Assembly (NCBI GenBank): GCA_040285825.1 | Contig: JAUPSS010000010.1 | Span: 434,001-498,000 of the forward strand | DNA from: Eukaryota sp. TZLM1-RC | Lineage: Eukaryota > Metamonada: BaSk clade | Direction of reading: 5' to 3' | DNA: 64,000 bases | Shown: piece by piece, positions 22,036 to 33,169 of the stretch | How the letters are laid out: every line of letters begins with the position of its first letter | How positions within the stretch are numbered: position 1 is the stretch's first letter | Notes under the pieces: model-generated | Database searches by the model: none | Told to the model about the DNA's origin: nothing | Seen by the model: only the letters and a program-made list of their open reading frames with translations | Program-made: the position numbers and the translations under genes

Positions 22036-22361
22036 ATCAGACGCGTCAGCACTTATTCAAATATGCTTGTCTTCTGAGGGCCATTCAAGAGGGATATTTA
22101 TTTTAATAAGATCTAAAATCTTATCAAAAATTTCGTCATGATCAGAAGCCCACTTGATTTTTGACGGTTTGTTTCTGGTTAATTTGTTGATTGGTTCTAT
22201 CAAATCAGACAAATTTGGCAACCAGTCACGTATATAATTGATCGAACCTATAAAACTCCTAACTTCAGGTAATGTCCTGGGTTTGGGTAGGTTGATCAGT
22301 CCCTCGATCCTAGATTCATCTATTTAACGGGTTTTGTTTACAAAAATACTACCTAGAATTT

Positions 22362-23177
22362 TTATTTCATGTTGCAAGTGATAAAGCTACACTTGGGTAG
22401 GCCCAGGTTAACTCTAAAACGTTTGGCGCGTTCTAGGACAGTACCTACTCTTGATAGAAATTCATCCAAGGTTGAAGCTACTATTATAATATCATCGATA
22501 TATATAAATGCACCTTCGGAATCAAATATTTCCATCATCATGTTTTGGAAGACTGCAAGAACGTTTTTCAAACCAATATTGGCTCTTTTAAAACTGATCG
22601 ACATCCCGGAAATTGATACGGTAGTTTTATCAATATCATCTTCTGCAATTTTGAGCTGCCAAAATGCCTTAAGTAGATCTAAAGTTGCTATATAATTAGC
22701 TTTACTTAGAAACTCTAAAATGTCGCTAATCCTGGGCAAATTTGCCTCTACAGGTTGAGTTAAATCATTTACTCCACCTATACCACTAAAATCGCCAGTT
22801 AATCGTGGTTTCCTGTGATCAGGGCAAATCACAAGACAGATGGAATTACTGAATTGAGACTTTGCGGGCACAGCAAATTCATTACGGATCAATTCGTTAA
22901 AACTATTCTCGGCTACCCGTTGTTTTTCTGGTTTCAATCTTCGAGTTTTCCTTTTGACTACCTTACCTTCGTCATAAAATGGAATGGTCATCGGCTGACA
23001 ATCAATTCCATCCGGGTGAGGTAGCCCACTAAATGCATTTCTGTATTTTTCGAGTAGCACGACTAGGCATTTCTCGTCCCTTATGTCATCCAGGCATATT
23101 CTACAGCCCAACTCATCTAAATTATGTCTGAATGTGGAGTGCCCAAAATCATTATCTAAGTCTGATTTATTACTCAA
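22362..23177 (-). CDS. Element D reverse transcriptase (YIDD box)
   Basis: 271 residues with the gypsy RT blocks in order: a GIDCQPMTIPFYDEGKVVKR linker, NSICLVICPDHRKPRLTGDF, PRISDILEFLSKANYIATLDL with the first catalytic Asp, FQNMMMEIFDSEGAFIYIDDI with the catalytic YIDD, and the thumb start. It is separated from upstream protease by a stop near 23199 and from RNase H by a frame break near 22350. Confidence 0.85.
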   Translation of the reverse strand: MSNKSDLDNDFGHSTFRHNLDELGCRICLDDIRDEKCLVVLLEKYRNAFSGLPHPDGIDCQPMTIPFYDEGKVVKRKTRRLKPEKQRVAENSFNELIRNEFAVPAKSQFSNSICLVICPDHRKPRLTGDFSGIGGVNDLTQPVEANLPRISDILEFLSKANYIATLDLLKAFWQLKIAEDDIDKTTVSISGMSISFKRANIGLKNVLAVFQNMMMEIFDSEGAFIYIDDIIIVASTLDEFLSRVGTVLERAKRFRVNLGLPKCSFITCNMK

Positions 23178-23198
23178 TTGTTCAATAAATCTAATTGG

Positions 23199-25577
23199 TT
23201 AACAAATTCTATTATCAAAATCACATTCAGCATTTAAAATGGTACGATGTTCGCGATCCAAATTAATATTGAAACCGTGCTCCGTGCGTAGCCCCAAGGT
23301 TTGTAATAAGTCTCTTCCGATCAGAAAAATATTGGTACCAGGAATGATTTGGAATTCGATCCTTAAAAACACTTGAGTGGCCAAGCTATTCACATTTAGA
23401 ACAACAACACCACTTGCATATCCCAGGGTCGTGGAGCGAATACCATTTGCCGATAGGTATTCGACGGTCTTATTGTCATTAACCGTCATATTACATTTAG
23501 AGGCTAAATCCATTGATAATGCTGAAAAAGCAGCTCCATTATCAATTTTGTTCTGTACTTCCACGTTATTTATAGTGCAAGACAACCAGAGTTCCCCGTT
23601 AGAACTTTCTTGGTTATCCGCTACCCTGGACAGTCTAACACTGTGGATAGAACCCACAGGATTGGATAACTCTCTAAATTTTTTCAATGGATTTAGGTAT
23701 TTATGATTCGAATCAATTTTGCTCATTTTGTAAATAATGTTGGTCGAATTATATGTAAGGTTTGAAGATGAATATTCATCTGATTTATTACTACTACTGC
23801 GTTTTCTATCACGTTTCTCGCCTCCCTGACGCTTTTTAGAACCCGGTCTTCCCACTATTTTGAAACATTTCTCTTCAGGATGTTCATTGGTTTTGCATAA
23901 GCTACACCATTGCTCTGAAGGGTTGGATCGACTATTTTTTCTAGGGTTCTTGAAAGGACCTTTCGACTGGCTTCGTCCTTTTTGTGCAGGAGCGTGACTA
24001 CCGAAAGCTGTTTTATTCAAGTTAATGTCTTTGATTGAGGATTCAAGGCTATTGACCTTGTTGACAAATGCGTTACCTAAATCGTAAATCGCATCACCCA
24101 GTTTCTTATTACTAGAATTAAACTTGTCAATCCAAATGATATATGTATCCATCAATTGGTTGTTCGTTTTATCGTTAATGGTCTCAAGAAATTTCTTGGC
24201 TGGGTAGACAACTGACGGATTACCATCCGTTCCGGGCATAATTGTAGAGCGTCTAATTATATAGATAATCTGCTCTATGAAAGCTGTCCATGAAGATTCA
24301 GCGCTCATTCTGCGACTGATTTCGGGTGGTCTTACAGACCTCAAAGCTCTTTCAACATCGGTTGGGTAATTGTACTGGGTGCTAATAAGCAAATATTCCC
24401 AGATCTCGGCATCAGATGAGTTGTTGCCTAACACATTTGTTCGGCCTCCATAAAAACTTTGCCATTCTGCGATAACCTTACCCTCGATCATAAATCTCAA
24501 ATATAAAGGGTCTACTTCGAAAAACATTGATCTAACGAAGTCGTACTGATGAACAGGTTGACCATATTTGGAGATCGGTGTAAATGCTCTGGTAAGTCCA
24601 TCGCGATTTCTAACCGTTTTTGCCCAATTGCCAAAGTTAAGTACGAAGTCGAAGATCTTCTTTGCGTCAAACGCTTCGTTTAACTTAACTAGACATCTAA
24701 GTTTGTCGTCTATTCTTTTCCTCAATTTCTCCTCGTCTGTTACTGGTGTTTTGTAAAGACCGAGGGTGTCGACAAAAGAATCTCTAGGAACATTCGTTCC
24801 TAGGGGTTGCGTAGGTATAGATGGATTGTCAACAGATGCTTGTGTAGGAGTTACTTCACAAGAAGCTCTCCTAAATGCCAAAAATCCTACAGAGATTGTA
24901 CTATATATATTCATATTCCTCTCTTCTGAAGGCAATGTTTCGCTCAACTTTATAATGAATTTTGTCTTAGGAGGTTCCTCCTGCACCGGTATAGTTTGAG
25001 CTGGTGGCCTTAGATCCACCCAATTTGGTGCATCTTTAGATCCTCTAGTGACTCCTGTTAATTTATGATCATATGGAAGGCAACTGCTCTTTATTAAGAC
25101 ATTTTTAAAAACATTTTGGTTTGGCCAGCTATCAACCCATGCCTTAGGTTTTGCCATCCATGTATTGGGATAAATTAATTTTAACTTGTTAGGGCCAACA
25201 CGTTGCTCTTTCAATTCAATTACCATGGTGCCTAGTTCTCTAACGTAGGATTCTTTGGCATGAAATTGAAGGGTGTCGCCTCGAGATTCATCGAATCTGC
25301 CCCCAAGCATAAGTAAGATGTCCGCAATGGAATCTTTTGGGTGAACGTTCTCCACTAGGAAATGCCTTACGACGCATCTAAGGTTCCTACCCTGTTGATT
25401 ATGAGCATACATTTTAGCTATCCAAAATAACCTGTTGTAAGCTTCTTGATTCCCACTAGAATATATTTTGTGGTCATTAATCGCATCCCTATGCCATTTG
25501 GCAGGCCTGAAAGTAGCAGCTTGATACTTTAAACGAGGAGCGCTAAAATAGCAATTCTCGACTGATTCATCCCACAC
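23199..25577 (-). CDS. Element D Gag capsid, zinc knuckle and protease
   Basis: A 792-residue open frame. The capsid-like part includes QPVHQYDFVRSMFFEVDPLYL, the motif shared with elements A and E. A knuckle follows (CSLCKTNEHPEEKC, CX2CX4HX4C), then basic sequence and a retropepsin domain. The protease catalytic motif reads DNGA instead of D(S/T)GA, and the C-terminal half has FLIGRDLLQTLGL. The Ser/Thr to Asn change in the active-site triplet may reduce activity. Confidence 0.8.
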   Translation of the reverse strand: MWDESVENCYFSAPRLKYQAATFRPAKWHRDAINDHKIYSSGNQEAYNRLFWIAKMYAHNQQGRNLRCVVRHFLVENVHPKDSIADILLMLGGRFDESRGDTLQFHAKESYVRELGTMVIELKEQRVGPNKLKLIYPNTWMAKPKAWVDSWPNQNVFKNVLIKSSCLPYDHKLTGVTRGSKDAPNWVDLRPPAQTIPVQEEPPKTKFIIKLSETLPSEERNMNIYSTISVGFLAFRRASCEVTPTQASVDNPSIPTQPLGTNVPRDSFVDTLGLYKTPVTDEEKLRKRIDDKLRCLVKLNEAFDAKKIFDFVLNFGNWAKTVRNRDGLTRAFTPISKYGQPVHQYDFVRSMFFEVDPLYLRFMIEGKVIAEWQSFYGGRTNVLGNNSSDAEIWEYLLISTQYNYPTDVERALRSVRPPEISRRMSAESSWTAFIEQIIYIIRRSTIMPGTDGNPSVVYPAKKFLETINDKTNNQLMDTYIIWIDKFNSSNKKLGDAIYDLGNAFVNKVNSLESSIKDINLNKTAFGSHAPAQKGRSQSKGPFKNPRKNSRSNPSEQWCSLCKTNEHPEEKCFKIVGRPGSKKRQGGEKRDRKRSSSNKSDEYSSSNLTYNSTNIIYKMSKIDSNHKYLNPLKKFRELSNPVGSIHSVRLSRVADNQESSNGELWLSCTINNVEVQNKIDNGAAFSALSMDLASKCNMTVNDNKTVEYLSANGIRSTTLGYASGVVVLNVNSLATQVFLRIEFQIIPGTNIFLIGRDLLQTLGLRTEHGFNINLDREHRTILNAECDFDNRIC

Positions 25578-26481
25578 AAGACTGTCGAATCAGTTAGATC
25601 ATCCAATTTCTTTAAAAGATTAGGACTTTGATCGTAACTTTCGTAGACGAAAACGTCAAGTGTTTTGCCGTGGGCTTCCCCAAAGAGGAAGGGCCAGCGT
25701 TTAGCTAAATAATCGCGTCTGGCCTTCTCACTTTCGGCTGGATCCACGTCTCTTGAAAGACGTTTTGCCTCATCCTCAGCCATTTTTAGTAACTTATCGT
25801 CACTCCAATCCATTACATCCTCGGGGGGATTGGCGATGAGGTCCAATAGGAAATCCCTAATTACTGCCTCAACTGCCATTGCTAGTTTTCCTCGGTAAAG
25901 ACCTTGAGAAGTCTTTTCCGCAGAAGAAAAACCTGTAGTTGGATTAGAAGGGTTGGGTGTATGAGGAAGTTCATCATCACTTTCGTCCCCTCTTCTGCTG
26001 TTGTCCAAATTATGTGTTTCTTTGGAATCACTTTGGGGTACCTCACTTGAGATGGTGTCAGAAGGGGTGAGGAGGGAGTTTTGTGTGAAGAACCAGTCGT
26101 GGACTGTTGCTCGTCTTCACCTCCTTCACCTTCTGTACAAACGTTAGAATTGTTAGTGATTGCTAACGCTTTGTATTTCCGTTGCTCGCTTGGAGTATGA
26201 AAACTCTTCCTACAAGGAAGGAGCTCCGAGAAGTTGACCGTATAAGTGTACAGTTCTGTAACATCATCAACGAGGTTACCACTCTCCTTATTGAGGAGGT
26301 AACTTCCTTTCTGAAAGGCAAGGCTCTTCACAGCGGGAAGTTCACTCTCCTGAGGAGGATTGCTCTTTTCATCAGAAGAACTCTCCTTGTGAGGAGGATT
26401 ACTCTCCTTAACAGGAGGATTGTTTACACCATGGCCGCTCAAGCCATTAATTAATGATGCTGTTTGTGTCATGTCAAACAA
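25529..26481 (-). pseudogene. Element D Gag N-terminal region, frame-broken
   Basis: Two overlapping frames (26481-25882 and 26008-25529) make a Pro/Ser/Glu-rich N-terminus and a helical, acidic segment (DDKLLKMAEDEAKRLSRDVD) that leads into the capsid frame. Reading frames switch near 26060 by a small indel and again near 25560. The first ATG lies inside or at the edge of the 5' LTR. Confidence 0.6.
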
Positions 26482-26578
26482 TAAAACGGGATAAAGAATA
26501 TTTTTTTAAATTTCACTTGCCCTTATAAAGGCCATCACTAGTGAAGTCTATACTAGACTAAATGTCCACAGTACAACA
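26455..26578 (-). repeat. 5' LTR of element D
   Basis: 124 bp with about 6 differences from the 3' LTR at 18715-18838, so the insertion is older than that of element B. Confidence 0.9.
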
Positions 26579-26952
26579 CAACATTATAAGCTGTCGTTAA
26601 AAGATTTGATGTAATCAATTGAAGAAATAACTGTCATGTTTCCTTGTGCGACACTTAATCGCAGTTTAAATCTGTGTTAACTGATCTTGTTCATAATGTT
26701 TAGGAATCAATGTTAACTAGAACAACAATTTTTGAACAGTGTTTGATTACAATAGAATAAAGGAACTCAAAACAAGTAGGTACAAACAAAGTTTTGATAT
26801 GAAGAACGTTGCTGAATATAAATCTGTTCAGAAAACCATGGATCATGAAGAAGCAACTTACAGATTTAATTGTCATGATTGGCATATCTGTTTGTATAAT
26901 AACATTAATGAGAATTACAATAAAACAAAAACATTTATTTCAAAAGTTCTAT

Positions 26953-29900
26953 TTACATTTGACCATGGAAGGTCCTTTCGATCACTTCACCTTGTTGAGC
27001 CTTGGTCAACCTAGTAAAGTTAACAGCATAACCCGACACTCTGATGGTGAGTTGAGGATACTTTTCAGGGTGATCCATGGCATCAAGCAAAACTTCTCTC
27101 CGAACACAATTGACATTGATATGGAACCCATGTGATTGAATATAACCATCAATCATGGCAGTCAAATTAGAAACTTGTTCCGACTCAGACTTTCCAAGAG
27201 CGGAAGGTAGAATTGAAAAAGTATTGGAAATACCATCTCTACAATCATCATATTGAATCTTGGCCACAGAGTTGAGAGAAGCAATAGCCCCAGATTTATC
27301 TTTTTGCGAAGAGGGATTGGCACCAGGGGCAAAAGCTTCTCCTTTACGACGACCATCAGGGGTGTTACCAGTCTTGCGACCATACACCACATTAGAAGTA
27401 ATGGTGAGGATGGAGAGAGTGTGGGTGGCATTGCGGTAGGTTGGATTCTTGCGAATCTTTTCAATGAACTGGTGACAAAGATCAACAGTGATTGAATCAA
27501 CACGATCATCATCATTTCCATAGCAAGGGAAGCTTCCTTCAATCTTAAAATCAGTAATTAAGCCAGTTTCGTCTCTCAATGGATAAACCTTGGCATACTT
27601 GATGGCAGAAAGAGAGTCAGCAACATGAGAAAGACCAGCGATACCGAAAGCCATTAGGCGTTCCACATTGGTATCATGAAGTGCCATCATTGACGACTCA
27701 TAAGAGTACTTATCATGGGAGTAATGAATGGCATTCATAGTATTAACGTAGAGTTCAGTTAGCCAGTCCATGTACTTCAGGAAGCGTTCCCAAACCTCGC
27801 TGTATTCAAGAGCATCTTCACCAGCAGCACCGCCGAACTGAGGCCCTACTGGTTGACGAGAAACTTCATCAACGCCATTGTTAAGAGAGTAGAGTAGTAA
27901 TTTGGCAAGATTACATCTTGCACCAAAGAATTGTTTTTGTTTTCCCTTGGATTAATGATATTAAAAAAACATACAAGACGCATAGCAGAGACACAGCAAG
28001 CAATACCGTAATCGGAACCAAAAATAGGCCTCATAAGATCATCGTTTTCATATTGGATTGAAGATGTATCGATAGAAACTGTTGAGCAAAAATCTTTAAA
28101 GGTTTGTGGTGGGGATTTCGACCAGAGGATAGTGATGTTGGGTTCTGGAGCAGGTCCGAGATTGTAAAGTGTCTGTAGAATTCGATAAGAGGTCTTTGTA
28201 ACCATGTGCTGGCCACTTTCGTTGAGGCCACCCAAGACAATGGTTACCCAGGTAGGATCACCGGCAAAGAGGTCATTGTATTCAGGAGTTCTTAAATGAC
28301 GGACAAGACGAAGTTTAATGACGAAATGGTCAATGAATTCTTGAATTTGTTGTTTTTTTTTATTTTTAAATATAATTTTATTCTAAACCAATAAATCAAC
28401 ATCTAAAAAATCCATCTCTCCCAAAACAAAAACACTAGATGCAACTCTCTCATAGTGAGATCCAAGAGAAAGCAAAGCATCAGAAACCATCTTCAACATC
28501 CCCTTAAAAATAGAAAACACAATTCTATTTTGCCAAAACATTCTGTTGAAATTTCTGCCAGTTCTTCTCTTTACAATCATTTCAAAATCATCCAAAAAAC
28601 GTAAAGCAGTTGGTGCAAGTGAGCCAAAAAGGGAAAATACAAATGGATACAAATTGTATTTTGCATGCTGTAGACTGGCCAATTTGGACAAAGGTTCATT
28701 GTATTTTTTGAATTTAAAATTTTCAGCATTTGAAAGGGGATTATGAATTTCAGAATTAACAAGCCTTTCATTTGAGGCATTACAAGGATCAACAGACATT
28801 ACATCCAATAAAATGAAGCTTCCATCTAATCCAGGTAATATGACATCACCTCTATTATTCTTATGAAAATCATTTTCAGCATCAAACAGATTTGACAACA
28901 GAGGTTCCAAGAAGGATTCAATTCTATGAGATTTACACATACAATATAACTGGTCTCTTACAGCATCATGAACCTTGCTTCTAAAAGTAATAAAATGTTT
29001 ACAATTTAACAAATGAGTAGTTGTAATTTCTCGAGAACATTTACAAATTAAATTATGAGGTAAATTATCAGGCCAGATAAAGGAACGAAATCTCATATTC
29101 AGAGTCCAAGCAGAATCGGATAAGAGAGTACCATAAACTTGTGGAATTGTTGTTACTAAGGCAGAAGAAGTACTGTCACACATATCTTGTAAAAGATTTG
29201 CAAAAGCGGGATTCTTTTTCTTGAATTTGTTGTTCAGTGAATTTACCACTACCAAGATCACGTTCAATATAGATGTCAAAGAAAGCATCTGGACGTCCAA
29301 AGCTCATAGCGGCACCATCTTGTTGTTTGATAGCAGCAAGGTAAGCGAAATAGGTCCATTGGATAGCTTCTTGAGAATTTTCAGCAGGACGAGACAAGTC
29401 AAAGCCATAGATTTCTCCCAGCTTCTTGATTTGCTTCAAGGCTTTTATTTGTTCAGACACTTCTTCATGGAGACGCATGGTGTCTTCGAGCATAGTTTTG
29501 GGGAGGTTCGCCTTGTCGGTCTGCTTTTCCTGGATCAGTCGGTCAGCTCCGTAAAGAGCAAGTCGGCGATAGTCACCAATGATACGACCACGGCCATATC
29601 CATCAGGGAGACCAGTGATAATACCAGACTTTCTAGCAGTTCTCATTTCGGAGGTGTAAATGTCAAAGACACCATCATTGTGAGTCTTGGCGTACTCAGT
29701 GAAGATGCGCTGGGTTTCGGGGTCCATTTTATATCCATAGGATTCGCTAAAATGAGTGATATCGTGGTACAAACCATGCAGTGGCAGTGATACGGACACC
29801 TCCAGCACATTTCATAGTTCTTTGGAGAGGAGCTTCACCCTGGAAACCAACGATTGTTTCTTTGTTCTTATCTAGATAGCCAGCACCATGAGAGGTGATA

Positions 29901-30073
29901 GTAGATGGACGAACAGTGTCTAGATCGAGAATACCCTTCTTGAGTTCTTCTTTGAGCACTTCGGAGGTCTTGGCCATGAGGTTCTTGGTGTTCTCAGTGG
30001 GACCTGTCAAGAACGAAGCATCACCATCATAAGGCTTGATGTTTTCAGCAATAAAACCAGCAACGTCAATCAT
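26953..30073 (-). pseudogene. Pyruvate formate-lyase copy 2, disrupted by a LINE
   Basis: Exon 1 is 30073-29775, intron 1 is 29774-29747, exon 2 is 29746-27975 (interrupted), intron 2 is 27974-27946 and exon 3 is 27945-26953. Apart from the insertion the exons have the same lengths as copy 1 and differ by only a few residues (for example T to A, G to E, A to G and L to P). The LINE at 28355-29217 makes the ORF end shortly after [10 protein letters not shown], before the Cys-Cys active site. No full-length enzyme can be made unless the insert is removed from the RNA. The Gly-radical domain downstream remains open, so the disruption is recent. Confidence 0.93.
28355..29217 (-). mobile_element. 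5'-truncated LINE (subfamily a) inserted in PFL copy 2
   Basis: The insert is 863 bp, flanked by a perfect 17-bp duplication TTCTTGAATTTGTTGTT (28338-28354 and 29218-29234); copy 1 of PFL has the empty site. The A-rich 3' end lies on the left (28355-28385). Its ORF (29300-28383, the first part being PFL sequence) encodes a CxC...HxxxC zinc motif (CKCSREITTTHLLNCKHF), an R-x-x-x-H-x-x-V motif, and an endonuclease block RGDVILPGLDGSFILLDVMS. The 5' truncation, A-rich tail and long target duplication are the marks of target-primed reverse transcription. Confidence 0.92.
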
Positions 30074-30130
30074 TCAGAAATGGAAGTTGAAATTATGCCG
30101 AAAAAGGCAAGTTTCCGTTTTAAAGAGCTA

Positions 30131-30140
30131 ATCACGTGAT
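30131..30140. promoter_or_regulatory. Palindromic E-box-like site upstream of PFL copy 2
   Basis: ATCACGTGAT, the counterpart of 15767-15776, at the same distance (57-58 bp) from the start codon. Confidence 0.4.
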
Positions 30141-30165
30141 CGCTCAAAAATCGCACGTTTCTTGC

Positions 30166-30878
30166 TTCACCCTGCATATTTTCAATAGTGACTATTACCA
30201 ACCTATTGAATTTTGCTGATTACGTGTTCAGTGTCTTTCGTTACACAACGTTTATCAACTGATACATGCTTGATGTCAATCAACGGCTCAAGCAATGTTC
30301 TGGTGGTGGTGGTGTGTTCCACACATTGGAGGTTCAGAATGATGTAGTTTATCTTGCGTATCAAAGTATCAATGTATAGGATGCACTAATCTTCTTTTCT
30401 ATCTTGGTATAATGTTATTTGCGGTAGGTTACAATATTCCGGTTTTGGAATATCTATTTGAGATAGAGCAGAATCTCACAAAATCAGTAATCTTTCAAAG
30501 TAAATAAATTTAAATTAAAAAAAGACAGTAATCGAAACAACTTTACTGTGGCTATATATGTGTATTTGTATCTGTTTTGTACCATAAAATAGTGGAGAAT
30601 GTCCATCTCTCTTTTAAATCAAATATGTAATAAAGATTTAATTAAAGTGAAGTAAATGAACATATTAAAATTGAACAAATTTATTTACATTTAACAACCT
30701 CATTAATGTAAGTCCCTGGGGCAGAAAAGAAGCCCTTCAAACAAGGATAACCTTTTGGAACACTTCTCAATTGGTTATTTTTGTTCACAATGCATTATAT
30801 TATGAAAAAATTTTAACATAAATTAACCACCAATTTAAATTTGTAGAAACCTCCACAATCTCATAATGTATCTCCAAA
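30166..30878. other. Intergenic, no gene seen
   Basis: AT-rich sequence between the PFL arm and the Sfi1-like gene. There is no long frame, no RNA gene recognised and no clear repeat. Confidence 0.5.
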
Positions 30879-32099
30879 ATGCATACTGCTTCTTCTGAAC
30901 TCATTGCTGATGCCCATTACAAGTTTAGCTCTCTTTACACGTGTTTCAATCAATGGATCGCACATCATGACAGTCTTCAAGATCGCCTTTCATTACTTCA
31001 CAATATTGCCCAACGACTGATACACCGATGTTCTCTTGCTTCAAAACACCACTACTTCTACCCTTGGTACACAGCAACTCTCTCCAAATCCAGATCTCGT
31101 CGCCTCTCCCGTCTTCGCCGTAAGTCGCTTCTACGTAGAGCCCTGTCAGACTGGCGTTCCATTGTGCCCCACCTCAAAGTAGATCGCTTACACAGGGAAG
31201 CCTCTCAGTTGATGTATCGTCAGCGTTACCTTTCATGGATCAAATACTGGCAATATGTTACTATTTATAGAAGACGGTTAGCAACTAGTGCTAGGGTCGT
31301 CATTAATAAAAGGCTAATTAAGCAAGAGTTTCATGCTTTTGTGAAGTGGAAAATGGCCTGTTACAAGGTAAACAAGAAGAGGGAATTAAATAACAATTCT
31401 TATTTCTTTCTTAGGAATAATTTGTTTCGCAAATATTTTAAATTTTGGGTTGCTTCTGTAATTTTAGTTCAAAATTTGGATGATTTTTTGGAATATTGGA
31501 CCGAAAAATCATCCATTTTTTTAAAAAGAAAAGTTTTCTCTATCTGGATTGATCATTTTAACTTAGTGATGGAATCACGTCAACATTACTCACGACAGAT
31601 CATGAAAAGATCACTGTCAAAATTTCAAGGTGTCATGTCTGCAAAACGTGAAGAAAAAGCTTTTTTGATTAACAAGTTCAATTTGCTCAAGAAAAGGACA
31701 TTTTTCAATGAATTAGGTTCTTTTTGTGTAGCAAGAAGAAGAATTTTCACTTTAGAATGTAAAGCTAAAGTACAATTCAGACAATATATTTTGAAATTGT
31801 ATTTTCAGAAATTAATTTTAAATCAAAATCAAGTAAAGTATATAAGGGATCAAAAATCTGAAGCAAGGAAGTTGTTTAGAACGTGTTTAAGAAAAAAAGC
31901 ATTCAAATATTTAATTCTTGCTTCAGATAGAGATAAGCCTCTTTTATCAAAACAACCAATGATTAATGCGCGAGAACAACAAAGACCAAAGGTTCAAAAG
32001 CATGAAGAAACAGCTCAGAAAATGGCAGAAAAACGTCATGATACGTGTCAAAGAGTTGGTGCTCGTATTCCAAAATATTTGGCAGGTAGGATTGGTTAA
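30879..32099 (+). CDS. Sfi1-like repeat protein, probable centrin-binding basal-body component
   Basis: 406 residues, strongly basic and helical. Aromatic/Trp-centred repeats recur through residues about 20-260: CFNQWIAHH, YFYPWYTATL, ALSDWRSIV, YLSWIKYWQYV, FVKWKMACYK, YFKFWVASV and VFSIWIDHF. This spacing resembles the Sfi1 repeat (AFxxW...), which forms a long helix that binds centrin at spindle poles and basal bodies. There is no enzymatic motif. The first third is richer in G+C than the rest. The protein is much shorter than yeast Sfi1 and could be partial. Function is inferred from the repeats only; another coiled-coil family is possible. Confidence 0.5.
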   Translation: MHTASSELIADAHYKFSSLYTCFNQWIAHHDSLQDRLSLLHNIAQRLIHRCSLASKHHYFYPWYTATLSKSRSRRLSRLRRKSLLRRALSDWRSIVPHLKVDRLHREASQLMYRQRYLSWIKYWQYVTIYRRRLATSARVVINKRLIKQEFHAFVKWKMACYKVNKKRELNNNSYFFLRNNLFRKYFKFWVASVILVQNLDDFLEYWTEKSSIFLKRKVFSIWIDHFNLVMESRQHYSRQIMKRSLSKFQGVMSAKREEKAFLINKFNLLKKRTFFNELGSFCVARRRIFTLECKAKVQFRQYILKLYFQKLILNQNQVKYIRDQKSEARKLFRTCLRKKAFKYLILASDRDKPLLSKQPMINAREQQRPKVQKHEETAQKMAEKRHDTCQRVGARIPKYLAGRIG

Positions 32100-32938
32100 C
32101 ATTTATTTAATATATTTAAATTTTCAATGTTTAAATTCAAATATAGTTTAGTCATTACTACTTTAAGTGGGGTTTTGTAGTTTGGAATATGTGCGCTTTT
32201 CAGAACAGTTTTTGGAATTATTATTTTTGTTCATTGTTTTTTAAGTTGGTGCTGTACAAATTAGGTCTTGTTCTGTAAATAATTCTTACTTTAAAATATC
32301 ACAAATGTATTCAAAAAATAAATTAAATCACAAAGCAATGTGTTTATGGTTGTTTTGCGGTTGTTTCTCTTAATTAATCGACTAATGTTGTTACGATGAT
32401 TGGAAATAATGGCTTATTTGGCTAATGAGCATATTGGAAGGACGTTCAAGGAGGCGTTTCGATGCTTGTAAAGAAACATTATTGGAATCTCAGAATCAAT
32501 CAGTTGCAGTTTTCCTTGGACTACCACTTATCCTCATTTGTAACATTAATGATTTCACACACATTAATTCTAGAAAATTTTATCCTGTAACAAATTCTTT
32601 CACCAAAGTAGAAATCATAGACTTTGTGTATCAATTGTTTATCTGTTCCGTCCATTGAACAATTTCCTGCAGTATTTTTGGTAAAGAATTGTTTATGATG
32701 TCAAATGTTTTGATACCATGTTTCAGGAAATAGTGGGTGAAAAATGTACTTTTTGCGATTTTTCAACATAATCCCAAATTTATGCCATCATTCTTAGTGT
32801 ACCTCAAAGGGAAAGGTTATGTAATACAAGTTCTTTATCCAAAAACTAGGTTATGGAAAAACAATAATGGAATTTTTGGGGAAAATGTTTACAACCTGCA
32901 TTGTTTATGACCTTTGTCACCCACTCATTCATTTCGTT
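32100..32938. other. Intergenic, no gene seen
   Basis: AT-rich. A 77-codon frame (32425-32658) has no features to support it. Confidence 0.5.
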
Positions 32939-33009
32939 GCGTTAGTAGTACAGTGGTAGTATGCCTGCCTTCCAAGCAGATGACCCGGGTTCGATTCCCG
33001 GCTGACGCA
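32939..33009 (+). tRNA. tRNA-Gly (anticodon TCC)
   Basis: 71 nt folding into a cloverleaf: acceptor GCGTTAG with CTGACGC (one G-T pair), D arm with AGTGGTAG, anticodon loop CTTCCAA with TCC, and T arm CCGGGTTCGATTCCCGG. The outermost anticodon-stem pair is C-A. The B box GGTTCGATTCC is perfect. CCA is not encoded. TTTT at 33010-33013 is a Pol III terminator. Confidence 0.95.
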
Positions 33010-33013
33010 TTTT
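33010..33013 (+). terminator. Pol III T-run after tRNA-Gly
   Basis: Four T residues directly after the discriminator base. Confidence 0.6.
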
Positions 33014-33169
33014 GTAAATGTTTTCATGATCTTAAAGATGGTATTAGTCGGTTCATTTTCCTTTTATATAACATGGATCTCTCAGTTTTTTTAAATATTA
33101 TATCAAGATAACTCAAGAATGGTTTTTACGAATAATTCAATATGATAAAAATGACACATTATATGGATT

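Larger units (their letters stand above)
18715..26578 (-). mobile_element. Gypsy-type LTR retrotransposon D, full-length, with nested element B
   Basis: The element is bounded by 124-bp LTRs (26455-26578 and 18715-18838) that differ at about 6 positions (roughly 95% identical) and have TG...CA ends. The minus-strand order is Gag (from 26450), knuckle, protease, RT with YIDD, RNase H, zinc-binding and core integrase, C-terminal integrase: the Ty3/gypsy order. Several frame breaks (for example near 26060, 25560 and 22350) make this copy inactive. The integrase is interrupted at 19930/21037 by a complete element B. Flanking bases CAGC and CAAC could be a mutated 4-bp duplication. The element fills the spacer between the two PFL copies. 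Confidence 0.9.
26758..30165 (-). repeat. Right arm of inverted duplication (PFL copy 2, with LINE insertion)
   Basis: Inverted counterpart of 15742-18270, enlarged by 880 bp through the LINE insertion and its 17-bp target duplication. Both introns and the upstream palindrome are conserved. Confidence 0.9.

Noticed and set aside
32085-32160. Possible intron at the end of the Sfi1-like ORF (GTAGGATTGGTTAAC...)
   Set aside because: No acceptor with the YTNAYNNNAG pattern at a plausible distance, and no recognisable downstream exon.
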